Assembly: GCF_016863015.1 (NCBI RefSeq)
Contig: NZ_BOOB01000049.1
Span: forward strand, 1-64,000
From: Microbispora amethystogenes
GTDB lineage: Bacteria > Actinomycetota > Actinomycetes > Streptosporangiales > Streptosporangiaceae
DNA: 64,000 nt
Direction: 5' to 3'
Below the pieces are notes generated by a model that was not told the origin of the DNA, made no database searches, and worked only from the letters and a program-made list of their open reading frames with translations. This document shows, piece after piece, positions 15,852 through 26,387 of the stretch (its first letter is position 1; each line of letters begins with the position of its first letter). A program made the translations under genes and the position numbers.

Positions 15852-17642
15852 ATGACGGTGCCGCCTGTTGAACTCGACGACCTCGCCGATCCCACCGCAG
15901 GGTTTCCGCAGGCAACGCGGGAACGGTGGCGCGCGCTCGCGCTCGGGGTGCTGCGCAAAACCGGCTGGGAGGGGACGGACGACGCGGCCGAGGAGGCACT
16001 GTCGACCGTCTCCTACGACGGTGTCCGGATCGCCCCGTTGTACGACGCGGAAGACCTGCCCGACGCGCCGCGCGTGGTGCGCGGCCCCGGCGTGTGGGAC
16101 GTGCGGCAGCGGCACGCCGACCCCGACCCGGCGGTCACCCGCGAGGCGATCCACGCCGACCTGGAGAACGGCGTCACGTCTCTTTGGCTCGACCTGACCG
16201 CGATCGGCCCCGCCGCGCTGCCGGCCGTGCTGGACGGCGTCCTGCTCGACCTCGCCCCGGTCGTCCTCGACGCCGGGCCCCGTACGGCGGAGGCGGCGGA
16301 GGCGTTCCTGTGCCTGGCCGGGGGCGTGGCGCTGCCCGGCGGGAACCTCGGCGCCGACCCGATCGGGCTGGCGGCCCGCACCGGCACGCCGCCCGTCCTG
16401 GACGACGCGGTGACGCTCGCCCGCCGCTGCGCGGCGGATCACCCCGGCCTGCGGGCGATCACCGTGGACGCGCTGCCGTACCACGACGCGGGCGGCGCGG
16501 ACGCCGACGAGCTCGGCTGCTCGATCGCGACCGGGGTGGCCTACCTGCGCGCGCTGACCGGCGCGGGGCTGCCGGTGGAGCAGGCGCTGGGCCAGATCGA
16601 GTTCCGGTACGCCGCGACCGCCGACCAGTTCCTCACGATCGCCAAGCTGCGGGCGGCGCGGCGGATGTGGGCGCGGGTGGCCGAGGTCGCCGGAGGGCCG
16701 GGGCGTCAGCTTCAGCACGCCGTCACGTCCTCGGCGATGATGACCGTCCGGGACCCCTGGGTGAACATGCTGCGCACGACCCTGGCCTGTTTCGCCGCAG
16801 GGACGGGCGGGGCCGACGCGGTGACCGTGCAGCCGTTCGACGCCTGCCTCGGGCTGCCCGACGCGTTCGCCCGGCGCATCGCGCGCAACACGCAGGCGCT
16901 GCTGGTCGAGGAGGCCGGCGTCGCCCGGGTCGCCGACCCCGCCGGGGGCTCGTGGTACGTGGAGCGGCTCACCGACGACCTCGCCCGCCGGGCCTGGGAG
17001 TGGTTCCAGGAGATCGAGCGGTCCGGCGGGATGGCCACGGCGCTGGAGCGGCTGGTCCCGGAGCGCCTGGCGGAGACGCGGGCCGCGCGGGCGGTGAACA
17101 TCGCCCACCGGCGGGACCCGATCACCGGGGTCAGCGAGTTTCCCGACCTGGGGGAGCGGCCGGTCACCCGCAGGCCGGGCCCCGGCCTCGCCCGGACGCC
17201 CGGCGACGGGCTGCCGCTGGTGCGCCACGCCGAGGAGTTCGAGGCGCTGCGCGACCTCGCCGACGCGCAGCCGAGCCGGCCCACGGTGTTCCTCGCCACG
17301 ATCGGGCCGGTCGCCGCGCACACCGCGAGGGCGACGTTCGCCGCGAACCTGTTCGCCGCGGGCGGCATCGCGACCGTCAACAGTGGGCCGGGCGCCGACC
17401 CGGCCGCCATCGCCGCGGCCTTCCGCGAGTCCGGCGCCCCCGTGGCGTGCCTGTGCTCCAGCGACCGCCTGTACGGCGAGCACGCGGCGGCGGTCGCCGC
17501 GGCCCTCCGGGAGGCGGGGGCGCGGAAGGTGTGGCTGGCGGGGAAGGGCGAGTATGAAGGGGTGGACGCCAACGTGTACGCCGGATGCGACGCGCTCGGG
17601 GTGCTCCGCGCGACGTTCGACGACCTGGGAGTGAGCCGATGA
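15852..17642 (+). CDS. mutA: Methylmalonyl-CoA mutase small subunit
   Basis: MutA pairs with MutB to interconvert succinyl-CoA and methylmalonyl-CoA, linking the TCA cycle to propionate and polyketide precursors. The 596-residue protein has the TIM-barrel region ([28 protein letters not shown]) and a C-terminal Rossmann domain. As expected for the small subunit, that domain lacks the DxHxxG motif and so does not bind B12. TAGCAT at 15839-15844 lies 7 nt before the ATG, with no ribosome site: a leaderless mRNA. The stop overlaps the start of mutB (ATGA). No cobalamin riboswitch fits in the 132-bp upstream gap. Confidence 0.97.
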   Translation: MTVPPVELDDLADPTAGFPQATRERWRALALGVLRKTGWEGTDDAAEEALSTVSYDGVRIAPLYDAEDLPDAPRVVRGPGVWDVRQRHADPDPAVTREAIHADLENGVTSLWLDLTAIGPAALPAVLDGVLLDLAPVVLDAGPRTAEAAEAFLCLAGGVALPGGNLGADPIGLAARTGTPPVLDDAVTLARRCAADHPGLRAITVDALPYHDAGGADADELGCSIATGVAYLRALTGAGLPVEQALGQIEFRYAATADQFLTIAKLRAARRMWARVAEVAGGPGRQLQHAVTSSAMMTVRDPWVNMLRTTLACFAAGTGGADAVTVQPFDACLGLPDAFARRIARNTQALLVEEAGVARVADPAGGSWYVERLTDDLARRAWEWFQEIERSGGMATALERLVPERLAETRAARAVNIAHRRDPITGVSEFPDLGERPVTRRPGPGLARTPGDGLPLVRHAEEFEALRDLADAQPSRPTVFLATIGPVAAHTARATFAANLFAAGGIATVNSGPGADPAAIAAAFRESGAPVACLCSSDRLYGEHAAAVAAALREAGARKVWLAGKGEYEGVDANVYAGCDALGVLRATFDDLGVSR

Positions 17643-19768
17643 TTCCGGATTTCTCGGAGATCGATCTGGGATCGGCCGCGGCCGCGCCGGAGGTCCCCGG
17701 CGGCGGGCCGGCGTGGGAGACCCCCGAGGGCATCGCGGTGAAGCCGTTCTACACGGCCGCCGACCTCGGGGAGGACGGTGCCCCGCGGACCTATCCCGGC
17801 GTCGCGCCGTTCCTGCGCGGACCGTACCCCACGATGTACGTCACCCAGCCGTGGACCATCCGGCAGTACGCCGGGTTCTCCACGGCGGAGGCGTCCAACG
17901 CGTTCTACCGGCGCAACCTCGCCGCCGGGCAGAAGGGCCTGTCGGTCGCCTTCGACCTCGCGACCCACCGGGGCTACGACTCCGACCACCCCCGCGTCGC
18001 CGGCGACGTCGGCATGGCGGGCGTGGCGATCGACTCGATCTACGACATGCGGCAGCTCTTCGAGGGGATCCCGCTCGACCGGATGAGCGTGTCGATGACC
18101 ATGAACGGGGCGGTGCTGCCGATCCTGGCGCTCTACATCGTCGCCGCCGAGGAGCAGGGGGTCTCGCCCGACAAGCTGGCAGGGACCATCCAGAACGACA
18201 TCCTCAAGGAGTTCATGGTCCGCAACACCTACATCTACCCGCCGGGCCCGTCGATGCGGATCATCTCCGACATCTTCGAGTACACCTCGCGGAACATGTC
18301 GAAGTTCAACTCCATCTCGATCTCCGGCTACCACATCCAGGAGGCCGGGGCGACCTGCGACCTGGAGCTCGCGTACACGCTGGCCGACGGCCTGGAGTAT
18401 CTGCGGGCGGGCGTCGGGGCCGGGCTCGGCATCGACGAGTTCGCGCCGCGGCTGTCGTTCTTCTGGTGCATCGGCATGAACTTCTTCATGGAGGTGGCCA
18501 AGCTCCGCGCCGCCCGGCTGCTGTGGGCCCGCCTGGTGAAGGGCTTCGGGCCGGAGAACCCCAAGTCGCTGTCGCTGCGCACGCACAGCCAGACCTCGGG
18601 CTGGTCGCTGACCGCGCAGGACGTGTTCAACAACGTCGTGCGGACCTGTGTGGAGGCGATGGCGGCCACCCAGGGGCACACCCAGTCGCTGCACACGAAC
18701 GCGCTGGACGAGGCGCTCGCGCTGCCGACGGACTTCTCGGCCCGGATCGCGCGCAACACCCAGCTCCTGCTCCAGCAGGAGTCGGGCACCGGCCGGGTGA
18801 TCGACCCGTGGGGCGGCTCTCACTACGTCGAGTGGCTGACCCGCGAGCTGGCGAAGGCGGCCTGGACGCACATCCAGGAGGTCGAGCAGGCGGGCGGCAT
18901 GGCGAAGGCCATCGACCAGGGGCTGCCCAAGATGCGCATCGAGGAGGCGGCGGCCCGCACGCAGGCCCGCATCGACTCCGGCGGCCAGCCGGTGATCGGC
19001 GTCAACAAGTACCGCCTCGAGGCCGACGAGCCGATCGAGGTGCTGAAGGTCGACAACACGGCGGTGCGCGGGCAGCAGATCGAGAAGCTGCGCAGGCTCC
19101 GCGAGGAGCGGTCGGCCGACGCGGTCGCCGGGGCGCTGGAGGCGCTGACGAAGGGCGCGGCGAGCGGGGAGAACCTGCTGGAGCTGGCGGTGAACGCGGC
19201 CCGGGCCAAGGCCACCGTCGGGGAGATCTCCGACGCGCTGGAGAAGGTCTTCGGACGGCACGCCGCCCAGATCCGTACGATATCGGGGGTGTACCGCGCG
19301 GAGGTGGGCGGCGCCGCGGACCGGGTCCGCGAGGCGAGCGCGCAGTTCGAGAAGGCGGAGGGCCGCAGGCCCCGGATCCTCGTCGCGAAGATGGGCCAGG
19401 ACGGCCACGACCGGGGCCAGAAGGTGATCGCGAGCGCCTTCGCCGACCTCGGCTTCGACGTCGACGTCGGCCCGCTGTTCCAGACGCCCGAGGAGGTCGC
19501 CCGGCAGGCCGTCGAGGCCGACGTGCACGTGGTCGGCGTCTCCTCGCTCGCGGCCGGGCACCTGACGCTGGTGCCCGCGCTGCGCGAGGCGCTCGCCGGC
19601 CTCGGCGCGGGGGACATCATGATCGTGGTCGGCGGGGTGATTCCGCCGGACGACGTGGAGGAGCTCCGGGCCGCGGGCGCCTCCGCGATCTTCCTGCCCG
19701 GCACGGTGATCGCCGACGCCGCGCTGGAGCTGCTGGGCGAGCTGTCCGCACGGCTGGGCCACGGGTGA
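17639..19768 (+). CDS. mutB: Methylmalonyl-CoA mutase large subunit
   Basis: This 709-residue catalytic subunit carries the substrate barrel ([37 protein letters not shown]) and a C-terminal B12-binding domain. DGHDRGQKV near residue 588 supplies the base-off His ligand, followed by GVSSLAAGH and VGGVIPPDD. It performs the adenosylcobalamin radical rearrangement with MutA. Both junctions are 4-nt overlaps (ATGA with mutA, GTGA with meaB), so the three proteins are translationally coupled. Cytoplasmic. Nothing is missing from the family motifs. Confidence 0.98.
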   Translation: MIPDFSEIDLGSAAAAPEVPGGGPAWETPEGIAVKPFYTAADLGEDGAPRTYPGVAPFLRGPYPTMYVTQPWTIRQYAGFSTAEASNAFYRRNLAAGQKGLSVAFDLATHRGYDSDHPRVAGDVGMAGVAIDSIYDMRQLFEGIPLDRMSVSMTMNGAVLPILALYIVAAEEQGVSPDKLAGTIQNDILKEFMVRNTYIYPPGPSMRIISDIFEYTSRNMSKFNSISISGYHIQEAGATCDLELAYTLADGLEYLRAGVGAGLGIDEFAPRLSFFWCIGMNFFMEVAKLRAARLLWARLVKGFGPENPKSLSLRTHSQTSGWSLTAQDVFNNVVRTCVEAMAATQGHTQSLHTNALDEALALPTDFSARIARNTQLLLQQESGTGRVIDPWGGSHYVEWLTRELAKAAWTHIQEVEQAGGMAKAIDQGLPKMRIEEAAARTQARIDSGGQPVIGVNKYRLEADEPIEVLKVDNTAVRGQQIEKLRRLREERSADAVAGALEALTKGAASGENLLELAVNAARAKATVGEISDALEKVFGRHAAQIRTISGVYRAEVGGAADRVREASAQFEKAEGRRPRILVAKMGQDGHDRGQKVIASAFADLGFDVDVGPLFQTPEEVARQAVEADVHVVGVSSLAAGHLTLVPALREALAGLGAGDIMIVVGGVIPPDDVEELRAAGASAIFLPGTVIADAALELLGELSARLGHG

Positions 19769-20784
19769 CCGCACCGGTGACCGCATCGGCGATCGAGGAC
19801 TACGTCAAGGGCGTGCTGTCGGGCGACCGCCGGTGGACCGCCCGGGCGATCACGCTGGTGGAGTCCTCCAGGGCCGATCACCGGGAGCTGGCGCAGCGGC
19901 TGCTGGTCGAGCTCACCCCGTACGCCGGAAAGGCCCGCAGGGTCGGCGTGTCGGGCGTGCCGGGGGTCGGCAAGTCGACCTTCATCGAGGCGCTCGGCAC
20001 CTATCTCACCGGGCAGGGGCACCGGGTGGCCGTGCTGGCCGTCGATCCCTCGTCGCGGCGCTCGGGCGGCAGCATCCTGGGGGACAAGACCCGGATGGCC
20101 AAGCTGTCGGCCGACCCGAACGCCTTCATCCGGCCGTCCCCGACCGCCGGGACCCTCGGCGGCGTGGCGAAGGCCACCAGGGAGGCCGTGGTCGTGGTGG
20201 AGGCGGCCGGCTACGACGTCGTGCTCGTCGAGACCGTCGGCGTCGGCCAGTCGGAGACCGCGGTCGCCGACATGGTCGACACGTTCCTGCTGCTCACCCT
20301 CGCCCGTACGGGAGACCAGCTCCAGGGGATCAAGAAGGGCGTGCTGGAGCTCGCCGACGTGATCGCGGTCAACAAGGCCGACGGCGAACACGAGATGGCC
20401 GCGCGCAGGGCCGCGCGGGAGCTGTCCGGGGCGCTCCGGCTGCTGCGCTCGGCCACGCCGGTGCTGACCTGCAGCGGGCTCACCGGCGCGGGCCTGGAGG
20501 AGCTGTGGGCGCACGTGGTGCGTCACCAGGAGGACGCCGACCTCGCCGCCCGGCGCAGCCGCCAGCAGGTCGAGTGGACGTGGGCGCTGGTCACCGACCG
20601 CCTGCTGGCGATGCTGCGCGAGACGGTCGCGCCGCTCGCGCCGGAGATCGAGCGGCGGGTCCTCGACGGCACCCTCACCCCCGCCCTCGCCGCCGACCGC
20701 ATCCTGGCGGCCTTCCTGCCCGCCGCTCCCGGCACCCCGGGCACCCCTGATCCGGGCGCCGCCGCGGAGACCCCGCCCGCCTGA
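19765..20784 (+). CDS. meaB: MeaB/ArgK-type GTPase chaperone of methylmalonyl-CoA mutase
   Basis: MeaB is a G3E-family GTPase that loads and protects the adenosylcobalamin of MutB. The 339 residues show the P-loop GVPGVGKST (about 65-73), [19 protein letters not shown] (Mg/switch region), ETVGVGQSE (switch II) and the guanine motif NKADG. GTG 19765 overlaps the mutB stop. The C-terminal tail is Pro/Ala-rich. No methylmalonyl-CoA epimerase gene is present here, so the pathway is completed elsewhere in the genome. Confidence 0.97.
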   Translation: MTAPVTASAIEDYVKGVLSGDRRWTARAITLVESSRADHRELAQRLLVELTPYAGKARRVGVSGVPGVGKSTFIEALGTYLTGQGHRVAVLAVDPSSRRSGGSILGDKTRMAKLSADPNAFIRPSPTAGTLGGVAKATREAVVVVEAAGYDVVLVETVGVGQSETAVADMVDTFLLLTLARTGDQLQGIKKGVLELADVIAVNKADGEHEMAARRAARELSGALRLLRSATPVLTCSGLTGAGLEELWAHVVRHQEDADLAARRSRQQVEWTWALVTDRLLAMLRETVAPLAPEIERRVLDGTLTPALAADRILAAFLPAAPGTPGTPDPGAAAETPPA

Positions 20785-20980
20785 CGCGTGAGGACCCGCC
20801 GCGGACGCCACCGGAGGGGCGAGCGCGGGCGCCGGTGGAGGACGGCGGGCCACTCGGGACATCACCTTTCCTCCTGGGTGAGACAGATCGCTACCTGTAA
20901 GCCCGGGAACGCGCGGGTGCGCATTTTCTCCGGCCGAAACCGTGTCACGATGTGGGCGCTTTCGACTACGGGGAGGTGCG

Positions 20981-22933
20981 ATGACCCGCGATCCGATGAC
21001 GCCGCCGCAGGTGGAGCGGGCGCTGCGGGAGTACGGCGCGCTGCTGTCCGCGCACGGGATCACCTGGGGTGAGCCGGCGCTGGGATACGTCCGGATGATG
21101 CCGTTCCTTCGGTTTCCCACGGTGGCCAAGCGAATGGCGTACGGGCCCGACCTCGACGCGGCCTTCCGGGACGCGCTGGACGGCGGGGTGCCCCGGGGCC
21201 TGGTGGTGCTGCGGCTGACCCCGGACGGCCACCGGCTGGAGCACGGCCCGGCCCGGCCGCTGCTGTCGCCGCGGGCCGTGCCCGTCGTCCTGCTGGCCGA
21301 CTCCGCGCTCCCCGGCCCGGCGGAGGTGACGGCCGACGGCGTGCCGTACGCGATCGCCGCGGGCGGCGCCCGGCTTCTCGACGTCACGACCGCGACCACG
21401 CTGACGGTGGACGGCGAGGCGGTGGACCTGTCCGGGCTCACCCGGCCGGCGCGGTCCGCGCGGCTGCGCCTGCGCGCGGGCTTTCCCTGCCGCTGGAGCG
21501 TGACCTCCCGCGACGGCCAGGGGTGGTATCCGGACGGGGCGCCCGAGCGGCGGGACAACGACGACGTGCCGTTCTTCCACGGCGACGACGTGGTCGTCGC
21601 CGTACCCGCCGAGCCGGTCGCGATCAGGGTGACCCGCGGCATGGAGTACGGCGTGGCCGGGACCACGGTGGTCCCGAGAGAAGGGGAGGAGGCGCTGGTC
21701 GGGCTCACGCCGCAACGGCTGTACGACGCCGCCGCCCGGGGCTGGTACGGCGCGGACCTGCACGTCCACCTGAACTGGGCGGGAGACCTGGTCGCGGTCC
21801 CGGCCGAGGCGGCGGCGGCGCAGCACGGCGAGGACCTGCACGTGCTGAACCTCGTCGCCGGGAACGTCGCGGGCGACCGGGTCTACGACCTGGAGGCGTT
21901 GCGGCACTGGGCCGGTCGTGACCTGCCGTGGTCGGACGCCGGGCACGTCGCCCGGATGGGGGTGGAGTATCGCAACGACCTGTTCGGCCACGTCCACGTG
22001 TTCGGGGTGGCCGCGCCGCCCGCCGTCTACCACACCGGCTTCGGCGCGGACGCCGACTGGCCGCCCAACGGGACGGTCTGCGGTGACCTGCGGGAGCCGC
22101 GCGCCGTGCTGGGGTACGCCCACCCCTTCCACGGGCCGATCTCCTCGCCCGAGGACGTCGCCGCGGACGGCGTCAGGAACTGCACCGGCCGCGCCCTGGT
22201 GGTGGACGCCGCGCTCGGCCTGGTCGACGGGATGGAGGTGCTCCACTTCAGCGACCTGTCGGCCACGCCGGGCACCGCCGAGGTCTACCGGAGGCTGCTC
22301 GGCGCGGGCAACCGTCTCGCCGCGCTCGCCGGGACCGACACCATGCTGTCGTTCACCCGCCAGGACACGGTCTCCAGCCCGCCGGGCTGGGAGCGCGTCT
22401 ACGCCCGCGTGGACGGCCCGCTCAGCGCCGAGTCGTTCGCCGAGGCCGTACGGCGGGGCCGCACGTTCGTCACCACCGGCCCCTGGCTGGAGCTCACGGT
22501 GGACGGTCGGGGCCCGGGGGAGACGCTCGGCCTGGACGGCGGCGAGACGGTGACGATCCGGGCGCGGGCCGCCGGGCCGGAGGTGGAGCATCTGGAGATC
22601 CGCACCGCGGACGGCGTGCTGGCCGAGGGACCGGGCCCCGAGATCACCGCGTCCCTGACGGTGGACGCGCCGGACTACGTGGTCGCGGTCGCCCGCGGCG
22701 GCGCCCGTCCGCGGTCCTCCGGCGGCCGGGTGTACGCCCACACCAGCCCGGTCCACCTCGACGTGCGGGGACGGCACGTGGCCCGCCCGGAGGACGTCCG
22801 GTGGTGCCTGCGCTGGCTCGACCTGCTCGACGAGCTGATCAGGGACCGGGCCCGGCTGCGCACCCGGGCCCAGCTCCGCGACCACCTCGACCTCGTCGAG
22901 AAGGCCAGGGCGGTGTACGAGTCACGCCTGTGA
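20981..22933 (+). CDS. CehA/McbA-type PHP-domain metallohydrolase
   Basis: The 650-residue protein has an unassigned beta-rich N-terminal region (about 1-250), then a PHP-like catalytic domain: ADLHVHLNW (about 255-263), further His in GHVHVFG and YAHPFHG, and Asp in AGTDTM. CehA and McbA hydrolyse carbamate pesticides, but most relatives have unknown substrates. A C-terminal beta-rich part ends in a helical tail. GGGAGGTG stands 3-9 nt before ATG 20981. No signal peptide. The 196-bp gap before it holds its promoter and nothing else that I can name. Confidence 0.87.
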   Translation: MTRDPMTPPQVERALREYGALLSAHGITWGEPALGYVRMMPFLRFPTVAKRMAYGPDLDAAFRDALDGGVPRGLVVLRLTPDGHRLEHGPARPLLSPRAVPVVLLADSALPGPAEVTADGVPYAIAAGGARLLDVTTATTLTVDGEAVDLSGLTRPARSARLRLRAGFPCRWSVTSRDGQGWYPDGAPERRDNDDVPFFHGDDVVVAVPAEPVAIRVTRGMEYGVAGTTVVPREGEEALVGLTPQRLYDAAARGWYGADLHVHLNWAGDLVAVPAEAAAAQHGEDLHVLNLVAGNVAGDRVYDLEALRHWAGRDLPWSDAGHVARMGVEYRNDLFGHVHVFGVAAPPAVYHTGFGADADWPPNGTVCGDLREPRAVLGYAHPFHGPISSPEDVAADGVRNCTGRALVVDAALGLVDGMEVLHFSDLSATPGTAEVYRRLLGAGNRLAALAGTDTMLSFTRQDTVSSPPGWERVYARVDGPLSAESFAEAVRRGRTFVTTGPWLELTVDGRGPGETLGLDGGETVTIRARAAGPEVEHLEIRTADGVLAEGPGPEITASLTVDAPDYVVAVARGGARPRSSGGRVYAHTSPVHLDVRGRHVARPEDVRWCLRWLDLLDELIRDRARLRTRAQLRDHLDLVEKARAVYESRL

Positions 22934-22951
22934 CCCGCCGGCCCTCCGGCT

Positions 22952-23572
22952 TCACAGATCGAGCGACGAGCCGCCGAAGCGGTCGCGCAGGAACCGTCCC
23001 TGGTCCCTGAGGGCCTGCTCGTCCCCCTGGTAGACGGCCTCCGCGACGGCCGACAGCCCCGACTCCAGCAGGCCGAGCTGGGCCATCAGCTCCTCGTGCG
23101 CGCTGCGCTCACGCGCCCCCCGCCGGGTCAGCGCGTACGACCTGGGCAGGTTGGCGTACGCCTCCAGACTGGTGGGCAGGTAGTCGCGGACGGCCTGCGA
23201 GACGACGTGCAGGTGGTCGGGGGCGGAGGTGAGCGCCTCCGCCCTGGCCAGCACCTCACGCAGGATCCCGGCGAGGTCGCCGACCTTCGCCACCACGTCC
23301 TCGGGGAACCGGGCGGTCGTCACCTTCGCCACGAGGGCGTCCAGGTCGGCCCGCAGGGCGCGCGCCTCCACCTCGGCGTGGGAGATCGTCAGCCGGACCC
23401 GGTCGGGCGGGGCGAGCAGGGCGCCCACGCCGTACAGCCCGGCGACGACCACCGGCCACAGCGACCCGGCGAGGCCGAGGAAGTGCAGCGCGAGACCGCC
23501 GAGCGCGAGAGCGGAGCCGGTGATGTTCTTCAGCGAGCCGAGGTAGGCGAGGACGCGGTCACTGGTAGCCAC
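22952..23572 (-). CDS. XpaC-like two-helix membrane protein of the TelA module
   Basis: The 206-residue protein has two adjoining hydrophobic segments near the N-terminus (ITGSALALGGLALHFLGLAG and LWPVVVAGLYGVGALL) and then an all-helical cytoplasmic part. The layout and the place next to telA recall XpaC, which pairs with TelA in Firmicutes, but sequence identity cannot be judged here. GTG 23572 follows GGAGATCC and overlaps the vWA gene by 14 bp. It is the last gene of the four-gene operon. The role is inferred: a membrane partner of TelA. Confidence 0.65.
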   Translation of the reverse strand: MATSDRVLAYLGSLKNITGSALALGGLALHFLGLAGSLWPVVVAGLYGVGALLAPPDRVRLTISHAEVEARALRADLDALVAKVTTARFPEDVVAKVGDLAGILREVLARAEALTSAPDHLHVVSQAVRDYLPTSLEAYANLPRSYALTRRGARERSAHEELMAQLGLLESGLSAVAEAVYQGDEQALRDQGRFLRDRFGGSSLDL

Positions 23573-25133
23573 GGATCTCCTTGAACGCCGAGGCGAGGGA
23601 CGCCCGCCGGGCGTCGAACACCGCGCCGCCGGTCAGCTCGGAGACCTGGCGCATCTCGGAGACGTCGCTGTCGCCGAACAGCACGACGAACGTCGGCACA
23701 TGGGTGTTCAGGGTCCGGTGGAAGGCGGCGAAGTCCGCGTAGGAGGAGCCGTCGGTGTTCTCGCCGTCGGTCATCAGGACCACGGAGGTGAAGCTTCCGC
23801 CGTCCCGCTCGCTCCCGACCGTCTGGTAGGCCGCGCGCAGGCCGTCGTAGATGGCGGTGCCGCCCCCCGCCGCCAGCGCGTCGCCGTACGCCCGGATCCG
23901 GGCCAGGACCGGGCCGGGGTCGCCCTCCGGCACGGTGAACGTGCTCCCCGGGCCGGTCGCGGTGTTGAACGGCAGCAGCGTGACCGTCTCGCGGTCGCGG
24001 AACCGGGAGAACCGCCCCGAGGCGGAGGTGTCCGCGCCGGTCAGCGTGGCCAGCGCCGCCCTCAGCGCGGCGATGCGGTCGCCCTCCATCGACCCGGAGG
24101 TGTCCAGCACGAACAGCGTGCGCGACGGGCGGCGCACCTTGTTCAGGTACGCGCTGATCAGCGCGTCGGCGGCGCTGCGCCGGTTGGGGAAGGGCAGTTC
24201 CAGCAGCGGGGCCGTGCCGAACCTGGCGTCGGGCGGCACCTCGGGCACGATGGGCCGGCGGGCCGTGGCCGTCATGATCTCGCGCTGCGCCTCCGGGGTG
24301 CGCAGCCAGGCCGCCAGCTTGCCGTACTGCGCCTTCTTGGGGGAGGAGGCGAGCAGGGTGAGCGGGTAGTCCGCGGTGACGACGCCGTCCGCCGGGTAGA
24401 CCAGCGTGAGCGGCTCGCCGCCGGCGGAGCGCAGGCCGAGCAGCACCGACTCGTAGTTGATCAGTCCGTCCACGTCGGTGCGCCGGCGGAAGGCGTCGGC
24501 GAGCCAGCCGGAGGAGCCGGCGGTGAGGGTCTGGGCGGCGAAGAACCCGGTCAGCTTGGGGGTGACGGCCGTGATCTGGGCCTGGTCGAGCGCCTCGCCC
24601 GCGTCCGACAGCGCCGCCGCCACCCCGACCAGGGCGGAGAACCCGGAGTTGGACGACGCGGGGTTGGTCATGCCGAAGGTGAAGCGGCGCTTGGCGGCGG
24701 CCTCGGCGATGTCGGTCCAGGTGACCTCGCCGGTGTCCCAGTGCAGCTCGCGGGCCTTGGCGCGGGTGAGGCCGAGGACGACCGGGGACACCATGATCTT
24801 GGTCTGGGTGGACAGGCGCGCGGTCGCCCCGTCGATCAGGGACAGGTAGCGGTTGGAGGAGAACCAGACGGCGTCGTAGCGGCCGTCCGCGGCGCCGCTC
24901 GCCACCTGCTCGGCGCCGTCCAGGGTGCCTGTGTAGGAGAGCGACACCTTCACGCCCACCGCCCCGGCCGCCTTGGCGAGCAGCGGCTCCAGGTCCTTGA
25001 TCTCACTGCCCGCCAGGACGCGCAGCACGGCGGGGTCGTCCGGCGGGGACTCCGCCCCGCCGCCGCCCGAGCAGGCGCCGGTGGCGGCCAGCAGCAGGGC
25101 CAGGGCGGCGGCCGTGACCGCGCTCCTCCTCAT
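23559..25133 (-). CDS. Lipoprotein with substrate-binding and von Willebrand A domains
   Basis: The 524-residue protein starts with a lipoprotein signal (LLLAATGAC, lipid-anchored Cys21). Residues 35-325 resemble a type-2 periplasmic binding protein (LRVLAGSEIKDLEP, DGLINYESVLLG). The rest is a vWA domain with a full MIDAS: DTSGSM (about 344), Thr in GGGTAIYDG and Asp in LMTDGEN. It should sit on the outer face of the membrane, bind a ligand and use a metal-dependent adhesion site for a partner protein. The Shine-Dalgarno AGGAG for ATG 25133 comes from a 14-bp tandem duplication. It lies between telA and the XpaC-like gene. No transporter permease or ATPase gene is nearby. Confidence 0.88.
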   Translation of the reverse strand: MRRSAVTAAALALLLAATGACSGGGGAESPPDDPAVLRVLAGSEIKDLEPLLAKAAGAVGVKVSLSYTGTLDGAEQVASGAADGRYDAVWFSSNRYLSLIDGATARLSTQTKIMVSPVVLGLTRAKARELHWDTGEVTWTDIAEAAAKRRFTFGMTNPASSNSGFSALVGVAAALSDAGEALDQAQITAVTPKLTGFFAAQTLTAGSSGWLADAFRRRTDVDGLINYESVLLGLRSAGGEPLTLVYPADGVVTADYPLTLLASSPKKAQYGKLAAWLRTPEAQREIMTATARRPIVPEVPPDARFGTAPLLELPFPNRRSAADALISAYLNKVRRPSRTLFVLDTSGSMEGDRIAALRAALATLTGADTSASGRFSRFRDRETVTLLPFNTATGPGSTFTVPEGDPGPVLARIRAYGDALAAGGGTAIYDGLRAAYQTVGSERDGGSFTSVVLMTDGENTDGSSYADFAAFHRTLNTHVPTFVVLFGDSDVSEMRQVSELTGGAVFDARRASLASAFKEIRGYQ

Positions 25134-25165
25134 GACACGCTCCTCATGACACGCTCCTCATGACG
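25127..25165. repeat. 14-bp tandem repeat at the telA/vWA junction
   Basis: TCCTCATGACACGC is present twice perfectly (25127-25140, 25141-25154) and a third time in part. Each unit carries, on the minus strand, an AGGAG and an ATG. The outermost copy still overlaps the telA stop as ATGA. It looks as if an original 4-nt overlap was pushed apart by two duplications (28 bp), leaving the real start at the innermost copy. Confidence 0.8.
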
Positions 25166-26321
25166 CGGCCTCGTCGGCACGGCGGGACCGCTCCAGGTAG
25201 GCGCGGGCGTGGTCGAGCTCGACGGTCAGGTTGCCGACGGTGACGGCCATGCTCTCCACGGCCTTGGCCCGGAAACCGTCGATCATGTCCATCGTCGAGT
25301 AGATGTTGTCGAACGCCTTGCTCAGCGCCTCCATGCTCACGGTCGTGGCGGCGGCCTGGGTCTGGATGTCCCCGGCCTGGGTGCGCAGCATCTCGCTGGT
25401 GGCGAGGATCAGGTCGGAGGTGGTGGTGTTCAGCGCGGTGATCTGGTCGAGCACGAGCTTCTGGTTGGCCAGGGCCTGGGCGACCGTGACGGCCGTGCGC
25501 AGCGCCGCGATCGTCGTGGTGGTCGCCCGCTCCACCCCCTTGATCAGCTCCAGGTTGTTCTTGCGCACCAGGTCGAGCGCGAGGTAGCCCTGGGCCGACA
25601 CGGCGAGCTGGGTCAGCAGGTCCTGGTGCTTCTGGCGCACCCCGAACAGCGCGTCCGACCGCAGGGCGTTCGCCTTGTCCGGGTCGGTGAGCTCGATCCG
25701 GTCGATCCGCTCCTGGAGGGCCGAGTCGAGCGCCGCCGCCAGCACGGCGTACTCCTGGAGCTTCGTCATCGACTCCCAGAGGTTCGCCTTCTCACCCTCG
25801 ATCGCGGCGTTGTCCTTGCGCAGCTCGTCCTGCCCGGACTTCAGCGCCCGGATGATGTCGTCGATGTGCTTCTGCGCGCTGCGGTACCTGGCGAAGTAGT
25901 CGCGCAGCCGGTCGCCGAACGGGATGAGGCCGAGCAGCCGCCGGGTGCCGGCGGTCGCCTGCTTGGGGTCGAGGTCGACGATCGTCCGGCGCAGCGCCAC
26001 GAGCTGCCCGGCGACCCGCGCCTGACCGTCGGCGCCCTCGCCCCTGGCCGAGGCCAGTGCCGCCACCGGGCGCCTGAGCATCCGGTTGGCGACCTGGGAC
26101 GAGGCGCGGATCTCCGCGTCGCCCATCGAGGTGATGTCGTTCACCTTCCTGGTGAACTCCGGCGACCGGTGGTCGAGCGTGCCGAGCTCGTCGGCGAAGC
26201 CGGCCGCCTTCCGGGCGAGCTCGCCGGCGCGCTCGCCGGGGAGCGGCAGCATGGTGGCCGCCTTCTCGACCGGCACCGCCGCCACCGGGGCGGGCGGGGT
26301 CAGCACCAGATCCTCGGACAC
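25158..26321 (-). CDS. TelA-family toxic-anion-resistance protein
   Basis: The 387-residue protein is the usual length for TelA (PF05816) and almost entirely helical, with long coiled-coil segments. Stretches such as LIPFGDRLRDYFARY and AQGYLALDLVRKNNLELI are family hallmarks. TelA proteins are linked to tellurite and other stress phenotypes, but their molecular action is unknown. In other bacteria they co-occur with XpaC and vWA proteins. GTG 26321 follows GAGAGGA. The second gene of the module, it is flanked by two extracytoplasmic binding-protein-like genes, although TelA itself has no signal peptide. Confidence 0.92.
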   Translation of the reverse strand: MSEDLVLTPPAPVAAVPVEKAATMLPLPGERAGELARKAAGFADELGTLDHRSPEFTRKVNDITSMGDAEIRASSQVANRMLRRPVAALASARGEGADGQARVAGQLVALRRTIVDLDPKQATAGTRRLLGLIPFGDRLRDYFARYRSAQKHIDDIIRALKSGQDELRKDNAAIEGEKANLWESMTKLQEYAVLAAALDSALQERIDRIELTDPDKANALRSDALFGVRQKHQDLLTQLAVSAQGYLALDLVRKNNLELIKGVERATTTTIAALRTAVTVAQALANQKLVLDQITALNTTTSDLILATSEMLRTQAGDIQTQAAATTVSMEALSKAFDNIYSTMDMIDGFRAKAVESMAVTVGNLTVELDHARAYLERSRRADEAAS

Positions 26322-26387
26322 GGATGTCCTCTCTTCCTGGGACTCTTCGTGGAGCTCCGCGTGGAGCTCTGCCTAAAAACCGGGGGG

